Positions 1 to 9,193 of a stretch of DNA of 64,000 nt are shown piece by piece; positions within the stretch are counted from its first letter, which is position 1, and each line of letters opens with the position of its first letter. Source of the stretch: an uncultured Butyricicoccus sp. (lineage in GTDB: Bacteria > Bacillota > Clostridia > Oscillospirales > Butyricicoccaceae); NCBI GenBank assembly GCA_904420185.1, contig CAJFUJ010000026.1, forward strand, positions 1 to 64,000, read 5' to 3'. Below the pieces are notes generated by a model. That model did not search any database, was not told where the DNA came from, and was given only the letters and a program-made list of their open reading frames with translations. Both the position numbers and the translations under genes were made by a program.

Positions 1-146
1 CCTTTTTGCCACCTGCATTCCACTTCTTGCTCCTTTTTGTTCAATTTTTTTGCGTCACCCCCTCTTGACTTAATACCGTTGGACTAAAAATATAGAAATG
101 CAAAAGATTGTTTGTCCGGGAGGACGTTGCCGTCCTGTTGTTTGTA

Positions 147-162
147 TATTAATATATTAGTA
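147..162. promoter_or_regulatory. Putative GntR operator, site 1 (TATTAATATATTAGTA)
   Basis: 15/16 match to the perfect palindrome TACTAATATATTAGTA; identical to site 4 (3270-3285). Confidence 0.6.
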
Positions 163-218
163 CGAATGTGTCAAGAGGAAGATGAAAAATAATTTCGAAA
201 AAATTTTTGGTTTTCCCC

Positions 219-252
219 TTGACAAAGGAATACTAATATACTAATATATATT
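219..252 (+). promoter_or_regulatory. ald promoter (TTGACA-17-TAATAT) with overlapping operator site 2 (TACTAATATACTAATA, 231-246)
   Basis: -35 at 219-224, -10 at 242-247; palindrome variant between and over -10. Confidence 0.65.
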
Positions 253-330
253 TTAGAAAGCGCAACCACTTCGGTGGCGGCGTGTGGATCGTAAATATTG
301 TTCTCACCAAAAGAAAAGGAGTGTGCGAAT

Positions 331-1443
331 ATGATCGTAGGATTGGTAAAAGAAATCAAGAACCACGAGTACCGGGTTGGCCTGACCCCCAATGATGTAA
401 AGGCCTATGTGGACGCAGGGCATACCGTGCTGGTAGAGACCGGCGCAGGCGAAGGCTCGGGCTTCCCCAACATGGAATACCTGGGCGCCGGCGCACAGGT
501 GCTGGGCAGCGCAGCCGAGGTCTGGGACAAGGCAGAGATGATCGTCAAGGTCAAAGAGCCGATTGAACCCGAATATCAATACCTTAAAAAAGGGCAGATC
601 CTGTATACATACCTCCATCTGGCGGCCGACCGTCCGCTGACCGAGGCGCTGCTCAAGGCCGGCACCAAGGCGGTTGCCTATGAGACCATTACCGGCAAAA
701 ACGGTGGATTGCCCTGCCTGATCCCGATGAGCGAGATCGCTGGCCGCATGGCCGTACAGGAGGGCGCCAAGTACCTGGAGAAGCCGTTCGGTGGCCGCGG
801 CCTGCTGCTCTCGGGCGTGCCGGGTGTGGAAAAGGCCAACGTGGTCATCATCGGCGGCGGCGGAGTCGGGACCAACGCCTGCAAGATCGCGGTCGGTATG
901 GGCGCAAATGTCACCATTCTGGATGTCAGTGCCCAGCGCCTGGCCTACCTGGATGATATCTTCGGCAGCCGTATCCAGACCCTGTACAGCACCCGTGCCA
1001 ACATCCTGGAATGCATCGAAAAGGCCGATCTGGTCATCGGTGCCGTGCTGCTGCCCGGTCGCAAAACCCCCAAACTGGTGCGCAAAGAGGATTTGCAGCG
1101 CATGAAGAAGGGTGCGGTCATCGTGGACGTAGCGGTCGATCAAGGCGGCTGCATCGAAACCACCCATCCGACGACCCATCAGGACCCGGTCTTCGAGGTG
1201 GACGGCGTGGTACATTACTGCGTTGCCAATATGCCGGGCGCGGTATCCCGCACCTCGACCATGGCGCTGACCAACACCACCTTGCAGCATGGTTTGGCAT
1301 TGGCCACCAAAGGGTTTGAGCAGGCGGTCAAGGACGATCCCTGCCTGGCCCAGGGCGTCAACTGCTATGAGGGCAAGTGCACCTATGCCGGCGTAGCCGA
1401 AGCGCTCGGTCTGCCCTGTGCGGACATTCTCTCTCTGATCTAA
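331..1443 (+). CDS. ald: Alanine dehydrogenase
   Basis: [40 protein letters not shown]..., Rossmann [28 protein letters not shown]. Confidence 0.95.
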   Translation: MIVGLVKEIKNHEYRVGLTPNDVKAYVDAGHTVLVETGAGEGSGFPNMEYLGAGAQVLGSAAEVWDKAEMIVKVKEPIEPEYQYLKKGQILYTYLHLAADRPLTEALLKAGTKAVAYETITGKNGGLPCLIPMSEIAGRMAVQEGAKYLEKPFGGRGLLLSGVPGVEKANVVIIGGGGVGTNACKIAVGMGANVTILDVSAQRLAYLDDIFGSRIQTLYSTRANILECIEKADLVIGAVLLPGRKTPKLVRKEDLQRMKKGAVIVDVAVDQGGCIETTHPTTHQDPVFEVDGVVHYCVANMPGAVSRTSTMALTNTTLQHGLALATKGFEQAVKDDPCLAQGVNCYEGKCTYAGVAEALGLPCADILSLI

Positions 1444-1530
1444 CCCATACCGCGTACAGCCGCGCACGGTTGCGCTGCGCTGGATGCATGCAAAATTTCT
1501 TCTTTCTCTCTTTCTTTTCCTTTCAGTATG

Positions 1531-1567
1531 CAGAAGCCTCCGATGTGCGTGAGATCGGAGGCTTCTG
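1531..1567. repeat. Perfect 14-bp inverted repeat (CAGAAGCCTCCGAT / ATCGGAGGCTTCTG)
   Basis: Hairpin with 9-nt loop directly upstream of the terminator hairpin. Confidence 0.8.
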
Positions 1568-1575
1568 CGCCTATA

Positions 1576-1611
1576 TTCGGAAAAGCCCAGCTTTGGCTGG
1601 GCTTTTCCGAA
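1576..1611. terminator. Bidirectional terminator hairpin between ald and SDR gene
   Basis: TTCGGAAAAGCCCAGC TTTG GCTGGGCTTTTCCGAA, 16-bp perfect stem. Confidence 0.8.
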
Positions 1612-1619
1612 AAGGTGCC

Positions 1620-2345
1620 TCATCGCATAAACTGGCCGCCGTTGACATCCAGCGTGTGGCCGGTGATGTATCCGGCTGCGTCTGAGGCCAAAAAACAGAC
1701 CGCGTGCGCCACCTCTTCGGGTGTGGCGGCCCGGCCCAGCGGGATTCCGTCGGACGGGATTCCTTCGGCGCGCGCCATGGGGGTGTTGGCGGTCCCGGGC
1801 GACACAGCATTGACCGTGATGCCGTCGGCCGCAGCGTGCAGCGCCAGCGATTTGGTCAACGCGAGCAGCCCACCCTTGGATGCCGCATAGTGCGCGCCCG
1901 AAAAAAAGGCGCCCCGCTCCCCGGCGATGGATGACAGGTTGACAATGCGGCCATAGCGCTGCGGCCGCATCAGCCCAAGCGCGTACCGGCAGAGGAAAAA
2001 GGGGGTTTTGAGGTTGACGCTGAGCATATGATCCCATTCGTCTTCGGTAATTTGGTCGATCGTGTGGGTGTTGGAGATGCCGGCGTTGTTCACCAGCACA
2101 TCCAACCGACCGTAGGTGTGCGTGATGGAGTCCATCATGGCTTGCACCTGTCGGAGATCGGCTAGGTCGCAGGCAAGGCAGCGCCCGCTGCCGCCGGCAG
2201 CCTGGATGCCTTGCAGGGTCTGGGCGGCCCGGTCCTCGCTGCGGCAAGCCAGCAGTACAAGGTCGCCGGCCGCCGCCAGCTCCACTGCAACCGCTTGGCC
2301 GATTCCGCCGCCAGCGCCTGTCACCAATGCAATTCGTTGTTTCAT
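1620..2345 (-). CDS. SDR-family NAD(P)-dependent oxidoreductase
   Basis: TGAGGGIGQAVAVELAAAG, NNAGIS, YAASKGGL, classic SDR motifs. Confidence 0.92.
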   Translation of the reverse strand: MKQRIALVTGAGGGIGQAVAVELAAAGDLVLLACRSEDRAAQTLQGIQAAGGSGRCLACDLADLRQVQAMMDSITHTYGRLDVLVNNAGISNTHTIDQITEDEWDHMLSVNLKTPFFLCRYALGLMRPQRYGRIVNLSSIAGERGAFFSGAHYAASKGGLLALTKSLALHAAADGITVNAVSPGTANTPMARAEGIPSDGIPLGRAATPEEVAHAVCFLASDAAGYITGHTLDVNGGQFMR

Positions 2346-2439
2346 AGAAATTCCTCCTATTTTATGTGGAATGCGCGCGATCTTGCGGCAGACCGTTCAA
2401 ATTGTGCGGGAACTAGCCGGATTGACGCGGTTTAAAAAA

Positions 2440-2480
2440 TTGACGCCTCCCGCAAAAAATGATATACTAATATAATCAAA
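2440..2480 (+). promoter_or_regulatory. gntR promoter (TTGACG-17-TATACT) with operator-like site 3 (TACTAATATAAT..., 2465-2480)
   Basis: -35 2440-2445, -10 2463-2468; well conserved left half of the palindrome. Confidence 0.5.
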
Positions 2481-2517
2481 AAATATGTGGATGCAATGGA
2501 AAGGAAGTGCCCGTTCA

Positions 2518-3201
2518 ATGGAAAAAACGGTAAAGTCCAGGCGGAAAAGCCGGATTGATGTGTATGATTCCCTCAAAGATGCAATTCAATATTTGGAGCT
2601 CATGCCGGGATCGATTATCCACGAAAATGAGCTGGTTGAAAAACTCGGCGTCAGCCGTACCCCGATTCGAGAGGCCCTGATCCGACTATCTAGCGAGTAT
2701 TTGGTCAACATTTACCCCCAGCGTGGTACCTATGTGTCTACCATTGACTTCCATTTGGCCCATGAGATCGCCTATATGCGCCATCTGCTGGACACCGAGG
2801 TCTGTCTGGATCTGTGCCGCCAGCATACCCGTCTGCAAGATGCGGTCGAGGAGCGCATGTTCTTTATGCAGCAAGCAGTGAAGCGGTGCGATGTGGTCGG
2901 CTATATTAAAAACGACAATGCCTTCCACAATGCCATCTTTGCGGTGGCTGGGCATGAAATGATCTGGGAGATCATCTCCAACTCGCGCGCGCATTATAAC
3001 CGGATGCTGACCCTGGATTTGCAGCGGCCAGGCGTGATGGAAAAGTCCTATCAGGAACATCTGGACATCGTATCAGCCATTGAGTCGGGGGATGAAAAGG
3101 CGCTCACCGCCATTTTGGACCGCCATCACGACCACCAGGATATGCAGACCCGTGAAAAGGAAATCCGCGCGATGTTTCCGGCCTATTTCGAAAATGAATG
3201 A
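2518..3201 (+). CDS. GntR-family transcriptional regulator (FCD-domain type)
   Basis: wHTH ELVEKLGVSRTPIREALIRLSSEYLV and FCD-like C-terminus; RBS GGAAGTG. Confidence 0.9.
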   Translation: MEKTVKSRRKSRIDVYDSLKDAIQYLELMPGSIIHENELVEKLGVSRTPIREALIRLSSEYLVNIYPQRGTYVSTIDFHLAHEIAYMRHLLDTEVCLDLCRQHTRLQDAVEERMFFMQQAVKRCDVVGYIKNDNAFHNAIFAVAGHEMIWEIISNSRAHYNRMLTLDLQRPGVMEKSYQEHLDIVSAIESGDEKALTAILDRHHDHQDMQTREKEIRAMFPAYFENE

Positions 3202-3249
3202 TGTGTTGCCGCAGGGCGCAAACTCTGCGGCATTTTCTTTGCAAAACCC

Positions 3250-3285
3250 TTGACAGACCCTATAATATATATTAATATATTAGTA
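3250..3285 (+). promoter_or_regulatory. iolB-like promoter (TTGACA-17-TAATAT) with operator site 4 (3270-3285)
   Basis: -35 3250-3255, -10 3273-3278; 18-mer TATATTAATATATTAGTA identical to 145-162. Confidence 0.65.
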
Positions 3286-3333
3286 GCTTCATTGCAAGGG
3301 TTTTCTGTAATTTTCAATATGGAGGGATGTTTT

Positions 3334-4125
3334 ATGTACATCGATAAGGAGTGCGTGCGCGGTTACAATGAGTATATCCGCTGCGACGAAAATAACGGCG
3401 AGGGCAGCATGATGGATGTCGCGCTGCTGATTCTGGAGGAAGGAGACACCTATTCCTTCCACGAAACCGAAAAGGAGATGGCATGGATCCTATTCGAGGG
3501 CAAGGCCAGCGTAACCTTTGACGGCGAGACCTATGAAATGGACCGCCCCAACCCCTTTGACTACAGCACCTACTGCCTGCACCTGTGCGCGGGCGGCGCG
3601 TGCGAAATCACGGCCCACAGCCACTGCGAGTTCTATGTGCAAAAGACCTACAACGACAAGCAGTTTGCAAACCACCTGTATACCCCCGAGGAGACCGACA
3701 CCTGGCGGCGCGGGGCGGACGGCGCGTGCGCCGGTTGCTGCAAGCGCGATGTGCGCACCAGCTTTGACTATGAGATCAACCCGCTGAGCAACATGGTGCT
3801 GGGCGAAGTGGTCAACCTGCCGGGCAAGTGGTCATCTTATCCGCCGCACTGGCATCCGCAGCCCGAGGTGTATTTCTACCACTTTGAAAAGAAAGAGGGC
3901 TTTGGCGCCGGCTGGGTAGATGGCAAGATCGAAGAGCTGCACCACAACGGCTTGTCCATCATCACCAAGGGGACCCATCCGGTGGTCATGGCGCCTGGCT
4001 TTGCCTGCTGTTATGCCTGGGGCATCCGCCATTTGCCCGGCAACCCCTGGGAAAAGACCCGCATTGACGATCCGACCTACGAGTGGCTATACGACCCCAA
4101 GGCCGAGTTCTGGCGCGGCGAATAA
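3334..4125 (+). CDS. iolB: 5-deoxy-glucuronate isomerase family protein (IolB-like)
   Basis: Cupin with PPHWHPQPEVYFYHF...GTHPVVMAPGFACCYAWGIRH, typical IolB motifs. Confidence 0.85.
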   Translation: MYIDKECVRGYNEYIRCDENNGEGSMMDVALLILEEGDTYSFHETEKEMAWILFEGKASVTFDGETYEMDRPNPFDYSTYCLHLCAGGACEITAHSHCEFYVQKTYNDKQFANHLYTPEETDTWRRGADGACAGCCKRDVRTSFDYEINPLSNMVLGEVVNLPGKWSSYPPHWHPQPEVYFYHFEKKEGFGAGWVDGKIEELHHNGLSIITKGTHPVVMAPGFACCYAWGIRHLPGNPWEKTRIDDPTYEWLYDPKAEFWRGE

Positions 4126-4129
4126 TAGA

Positions 4130-4157
4130 CAAAGGAGAGGTTGCCAACCTCTCCTTT
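4130..4157. terminator. Terminator hairpin
   Basis: AAAGGAGAGGTTGCCAACCTCTCCTTTT. Confidence 0.75.
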
Positions 4158-4228
4158 TGCTTTGCGCTGCAAAACGCATAAAAGATGCCGCCTTGCCACA
4201 TCCTGAAGGGCGGAAGGGGGCGCTTGTA

Positions 4229-4546
4229 GTGGAGCCCATTTTGCATAGCCTGGAATATGGTCTGTCCCAGCTGGCCGGGCTGGCCATTTTGCTCTTCGAG
4301 CTGACCGGCGTGGGGATCATCATTTGTAGCGGCGTGGACGGGGTGCGGCGCTATCTCAAACGGGCAGATGACACTCGCATCTACCTAGCCAAAGGGTTGG
4401 CCCTTGGCCTGGAGTTCAAGCTGGGCAGCGAGATCTTGCGAACGGTGGTAGTCCGGGAATGGCGGGAGATAGCTGTTGTCGCCGGGATTATTGGGCTGCG
4501 CGCCGCGTTGACCCTGCTCATCCATTGGGAGATACGGCAGGAGTAA
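4229..4546 (+). CDS. DUF1622-like small membrane protein
   Basis: GTG start; ...GLAILLFELTGVGIIICSGVDGVRRYL...ALGLEFKLGSEILRTVVVREWREI. Confidence 0.7.
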   Translation: MEPILHSLEYGLSQLAGLAILLFELTGVGIIICSGVDGVRRYLKRADDTRIYLAKGLALGLEFKLGSEILRTVVVREWREIAVVAGIIGLRAALTLLIHWEIRQE

Positions 4547-4550
4547 ACGG

Positions 4551-5891
4551 CTATTGCTCGGTAGGCAACAGATTAGACCGGTGCTGTTTGTAGTAGAGTG
4601 CACCGATCAGGTCGGCCAATAGCCAACCGATGGGGACCGACAGCCAGATGCCGATCACGCCCACCACTGGCGCGAGCAGGTAGGCAAGCGCCACCCGTGT
4701 CCCCAGGGATGCGACGGTCAGCACCACAGACATGGCGGGCCGCCGGACCGCGCGATAAAACCCGTACAGCAAAAACAGCAGGCCAATGCCGCAGTAGCAC
4801 AGCCCTTCCACGCGCAGATATTGTACGCCGGTGTCGATGATTGTGGTCTGGGCCGGGTCGATGAAAATACCCATGAGCGGCCGGGCGAACACGCACACTG
4901 CCAGGCTGACGGCGATACAAAACAACATCGCGCAGCATACTGCGCTGCGGATGCCCTGCCGGATGCGGCTGGACTGTTGCGCACCATAATTTTGCGCGAC
5001 AAAGGTGGAAAAGGCGTTGCCGAAGTCCTGCACCGGCATATAGGCGAAGGAATCGATTTTGACTGCTGCGGCAAATGCGGCCATCACGCCTGCGCCAAAG
5101 CTGTTGACCAGGCCCTGTACGAGCAGGATCCCGAAATTCATAATCGACTGCTGTACACAGGTGAGAAAGGAAAACGAGGCGATTTCCTGTAAGACCGACC
5201 GGTCCAGCCGCAGCGCGCGCACGTGAAAGCGCAACTGCGGAAAGCGGGCAAAGGCATAAAGCGCCAGCCCGACACCGGAAACCGCCTGCGAAAAGACGGT
5301 CGCCCAGGCCGCGCCTGCTACGCCCCAGCGCAAAACCAGCACGCAAAACAGGTCCAGCCCAATGTTGAGGACAGCCGACACCCCCAGAAACAGCAGCGGC
5401 GCCAGCGAATTGCCGACAGCGCGCAGCAACGAGGCAAAGTAATTGTACAAAAATACTACTGGGATCCCCCAGAAGATGGCCCAAAGATAGGTGCGCATGA
5501 GCGGAGCGACTGCTGCAGGTGCCCGCATAAATTGTAGGATCGGTTCCAGAAGCGCAAAAGATAGCAAGGTCAGCGCAAGCGCCAACAGTGCGATGAGAAC
5601 AAACGCATGGACGATGCAGCTCTGGAACCGCGGCTGGTTGCCCGCGCCAAAGTAAACCGAAAACACCGCGCCGCTGCCCATACACATGCCGAGCAGGATG
5701 GAAGTCAGAAAAGTCATGAGCGTGTAGGAGGAACCGACTGCCGCTAGGGCGTCTGCTCCCAGGAACCGGCCGACAATGACCGTGTCGGCGATGTTGTAAA
5801 GCTGTTGCAACAGATTGCCTGCCATCAAGGGTGCGGCAAACAAGAGCAGATTTTTGGAAATGGGGCCGCTGGTCAGGCTGACTGTATGCAT
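4551..5891 (-). CDS. MATE family efflux transporter
   Basis: 12-TM protein, SGPISKNLLLFAAPLMAGNLLQQLYNIADTVIVGRFLG. Confidence 0.92.
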   Translation of the reverse strand: MHTVSLTSGPISKNLLLFAAPLMAGNLLQQLYNIADTVIVGRFLGADALAAVGSSYTLMTFLTSILLGMCMGSGAVFSVYFGAGNQPRFQSCIVHAFVLIALLALALTLLSFALLEPILQFMRAPAAVAPLMRTYLWAIFWGIPVVFLYNYFASLLRAVGNSLAPLLFLGVSAVLNIGLDLFCVLVLRWGVAGAAWATVFSQAVSGVGLALYAFARFPQLRFHVRALRLDRSVLQEIASFSFLTCVQQSIMNFGILLVQGLVNSFGAGVMAAFAAAVKIDSFAYMPVQDFGNAFSTFVAQNYGAQQSSRIRQGIRSAVCCAMLFCIAVSLAVCVFARPLMGIFIDPAQTTIIDTGVQYLRVEGLCYCGIGLLFLLYGFYRAVRRPAMSVVLTVASLGTRVALAYLLAPVVGVIGIWLSVPIGWLLADLIGALYYKQHRSNLLPTEQ

Positions 5892-6103
5892 AGGATCGTC
5901 TCTTTCCGCAGGAAATTTGGGGGAACGCGCTGACCTTATCATAGCAGGAACCACAGCCTCCGGTCAAGGGAAAGAACCGCGTTTGCAGTCTCATCCACAT
6001 TATAGGCCACAGTCTGCCCTGCAAAAATTTTCGCCGGATATGGATTGTATTTTGTTTGAAGCCCACCTATAATGGAAACAAACCGAGTAGGAGGGATGGA
6101 AAG

Positions 6104-6739
6104 ATGGAACAAATGACCGTGACTGCAGCCCAAATGAAAGAGATCGAACGCGCTGCGGATGCCGCCGGGCTCAGTTACCGGCAGATGATGGAGAATGCAG
6201 GTAGCCGTGCCTATGAGACGATTTGCCGGCGTTTGCCCTTCCGGCGCAGCGCCGTAATTTTTGCGGGCAAGGGAAACAATGGCGGTGATGGATTTGTTGT
6301 GGCGCGGCTGCTGGCCGAAGATGGGGGGACCGTCCGGGTAGTTTTGTGCGAGGGACCACCGGTGACCGAGGATGCTGCCTACAACTATACCCGCATGACC
6401 GGTGTCGAGATCTGGCCGATTGAGGAGCTTGAGGCCGCACAGCAGGCAGAAATTTTGTCGAGCGAGCTGATTGTGGACGCGTTGTATGGGACCGGGTTCC
6501 ACGGTGGGTTGCGTCTGAACGGTCTGCGCGCCGCCGAGTTGATGAATGACGCCAAGGGGGTGGTCTGTGCGCTCGACTTGCCCAGCGGGGTCAATGCCGA
6601 TACCGGCGCGGTAGCGGCAGGCGCGGTGCAGGCCGATTTCACGGTGACCTTCCACGCCCGTAAGCAAGGGCAGACCGTGCCAGCAGCAGCGGCGCAATGC
6701 GGTGACATTGAGGTTGTGGATATTGGGATTCGGGTTTAA
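6104..6739 (+). CDS. NAD(P)H-hydrate epimerase (YjeF N-terminal domain)
   Basis: MTVTAAQMKEIERAADAAGLSYRQMMENAG, AGKGNNGGDGFVVARLL; no C-terminal kinase domain. Confidence 0.9.
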   Translation: MEQMTVTAAQMKEIERAADAAGLSYRQMMENAGSRAYETICRRLPFRRSAVIFAGKGNNGGDGFVVARLLAEDGGTVRVVLCEGPPVTEDAAYNYTRMTGVEIWPIEELEAAQQAEILSSELIVDALYGTGFHGGLRLNGLRAAELMNDAKGVVCALDLPSGVNADTGAVAAGAVQADFTVTFHARKQGQTVPAAAAQCGDIEVVDIGIRV

Positions 6740-6745
6740 AAAAAG

Positions 6746-6771
6746 AAGCGGTTCGCCGGGGCGAACCGCTT
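6746..6771. terminator. Bidirectional terminator hairpin
   Basis: AAGCGGTTCGC CGGG GCGAACCGCTT with A/T tracts. Confidence 0.75.
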
Positions 6772-6798
6772 TTGTGCTGGATATCGTTCAAAATCCGC

Positions 6799-7941
6799 TT
6801 ATCGTGCATCAACATTGACCCAAACGTTGTGATTCGCGTTGGACTGCAAGCAGGCCTCCACGAAAGCAATGCCACGCACGCCGTCCTCGACGGTCGGGTA
6901 GCGGAATGTACCTGGGTCGCCGCCGGTCTTTTTGGCAATGAGGTTGGTACAGAACCCGCGGTACAGGTTGCCGAAGGCTTCATAAAAGCCCTCGATATGG
7001 CCGGAGGGCAGACGGCACAACGCCTTTGCAGCCGGGTACAGATAATCACGGTTGTTGGTATAGGTCTGCGGCGGCTGATTGACCCGGGTTACGCGTAACG
7101 CCCAAGGACGCAGGTGGCTCCACTCGATCGAGCCTTTTTCGCCGAAGATGCGGACATTGAGCTCGGTTTCATGTCCTGTGGCGATTTGGCTAGTCCAGAT
7201 CATGCCTGGCACGCCGCCGTCGAATTCCACCATTATTTGGGCGTTGGTTTCCAGCGGGATGTCGGACGGGATACTGTCAAACCGCGCGATGACACGTTTG
7301 GGATGCAGGCCGGTCATTTGGGCGATCAGGCACTCCACATGGGTACCAATATCGGCACAGCAACCGGACGCGCCCGAACGGGCCGGATCCTGTCGCCAGG
7401 TGGCCTGCTCCGAGCTGCCCGACACCAGCGATACCGCCAGCCATTCCTGGGGGTATTCGCCCTGGATGCAGGTGATGCGGCCGATCTCGCCGGCATCGAT
7501 CATTTCGCGCGCCTGCCGGATCATGGCGTAACCGGTGTATGTATAGGTAACGCCAAAGAGTAGGTCCTTTTCCTTGGCCAGCTGGGCCAGTTCCCGGCCC
7601 TGAGCGGTATCGAGCGCCAGCGGCTTGTCGCACATGATGTGAATCCCGTGCTCTAAAAAGCATTTGGCAATTGGATAATGGGTGTCGTTCGGCGTGGCGA
7701 TGGTGACAAAATCGATGCCATCTGTCCGGGCGGCTTCGGCCGCAGCCATGGTCTGATAATCTGGATAGATGCGGGATAGGTCGGTGACGTTCCATTTCTC
7801 CGCAAAAGCGCGGCTTTTGTCCATGTCGCGCGAAAAGCAGCCGGCGACCAAAATAGCCAGGTCGTCCATTTGGGCTGCATGGCGGTGCACATCGCCGATA
7901 AAGCCGCCTCCGCCGCCAACCATACCGAATTTAAGTTTCAT
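6799..7941 (-). CDS. Gfo/Idh/MocA family oxidoreductase
   Basis: FGMVGGGGGFIGDVHRHAA, CDKPLALDTAQ. Confidence 0.9.
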   Translation of the reverse strand: MKLKFGMVGGGGGFIGDVHRHAAQMDDLAILVAGCFSRDMDKSRAFAEKWNVTDLSRIYPDYQTMAAAEAARTDGIDFVTIATPNDTHYPIAKCFLEHGIHIMCDKPLALDTAQGRELAQLAKEKDLLFGVTYTYTGYAMIRQAREMIDAGEIGRITCIQGEYPQEWLAVSLVSGSSEQATWRQDPARSGASGCCADIGTHVECLIAQMTGLHPKRVIARFDSIPSDIPLETNAQIMVEFDGGVPGMIWTSQIATGHETELNVRIFGEKGSIEWSHLRPWALRVTRVNQPPQTYTNNRDYLYPAAKALCRLPSGHIEGFYEAFGNLYRGFCTNLIAKKTGGDPGTFRYPTVEDGVRGIAFVEACLQSNANHNVWVNVDAR

Positions 7942-8143
7942 AAAATGACACCCCTCTTTTGGTTTTTTTGTGGTATAGTTCTCATTTTAATTCCCCACCC
8001 GCCATTTTGCAATAGATATATGGGGGTTTTAGGGCGCACCCGACCTTGCATGAAGATGCCCTGCAAATAGTGCGCGCATTGGAATGATCTGATACGCCCT
8101 AGAAGGAGAATAGAAATTGAGAAAAACGTGAAAGGGTCACAGG

Positions 8144-9121
8144 TTAAAAGGTTTTGCCATAGATCTCCTGGCTGTATTGATCAACATTTTCTGCGGTAAC
8201 CAGCTCAAAGGGGGAGATAATTCGGTCCTCGACCTCCTGACCGGCCAGGATTTTTTCAATTGTGTCGATGGCGTTTTCGGCCTGGACGATGCCGTTATAC
8301 AGCATAGAACCTGCAAGCTCGCCATCCTTGATGGCTTGCATACCGTCCTCGGTTGCGTCAACGCCGCAGACAATCACGCCGTCCAAACGACCCGCTGCTT
8401 TCAGCGCCTGGATAGCGCCCAGCGCCATCTGGTCGTTGGCGCATACAACGCCGTCGATCTCCGGATAGGCCTGAATCCAGTCCTGCATGATCTGCATTCC
8501 TTCTTCGCGTTCAAAGTTGCCGCTCAGTTCAGCGAGCACTTCGACATCGTCCCGGTTAAAGTTTTCAAAGAAACCATCATGCCGCAGGGTGGTGTGGTTG
8601 AGGCCGGGTGTGCCGGACATATACACGATTTTGGCGTTTTCGGGCAGGCGTTCCGCGTAAAATTCAGCCTGCGCCTGGCCGCACTGGTAGTTGTCCGAGC
8701 CGATGTAGACAAAGTCGCCGCCCGCCGCATCGCAGATCAGACAGATGACAGGGATACCGGCGTCGTTGGCAGCCTCAATGCCGGGGACGATGGCTTCGTA
8801 GTCAACCGCTTCGATGACAATTGCGTCCACCTCGGCGGTGATGAAGTTGTTGACCTGCTGGATTTGTTTGAGGGTGTCCAGCTCGGCGTCCGCGGTGTTC
8901 ACCGTCCAGCCTTTGGCTTCAGCTTGCTCGACAAAGCGGTCCATGGTGTATTTGCAGAAGACGTCGGTGTCCGCCATGTTGGTAAACCCGATGGTCACGG
9001 CATCCTCGCCGCCTTGGGTGCTGCCGTCGGCCGCAGAGTCCCCGCCGCAGCCCGCTAGGGGAATCAGGGTGCAGGACAGGCAGACCGTCCAGGCCAACAG
9101 CCGTTTTGTGATGGTTTTCAT
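8144..9121 (-). CDS. Sugar ABC transporter substrate-binding protein (ribose/inositol type, lipoprotein)
   Basis: Signal peptide with LAGCGG lipobox; periplasmic binding fold. Confidence 0.9.
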   Translation of the reverse strand: MKTITKRLLAWTVCLSCTLIPLAGCGGDSAADGSTQGGEDAVTIGFTNMADTDVFCKYTMDRFVEQAEAKGWTVNTADAELDTLKQIQQVNNFITAEVDAIVIEAVDYEAIVPGIEAANDAGIPVICLICDAAGGDFVYIGSDNYQCGQAQAEFYAERLPENAKIVYMSGTPGLNHTTLRHDGFFENFNRDDVEVLAELSGNFEREEGMQIMQDWIQAYPEIDGVVCANDQMALGAIQALKAAGRLDGVIVCGVDATEDGMQAIKDGELAGSMLYNGIVQAENAIDTIEKILAGQEVEDRIISPFELVTAENVDQYSQEIYGKTF

Positions 9122-9193
9122 GATCTCTTCCTCCTCTTAAAATCACGTTTTATTCTGAAGGGCACTCCGCAGCGGGAGAAAGCCCGTCCAGCC

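Noticed and set aside
304-2247. Long minus-strand ORF (647 aa) opposite ald and SDR
   Set aside because: Out-of-frame shadow of ald and SDR in high-GC coding DNA; low-complexity, no recognisable domain.
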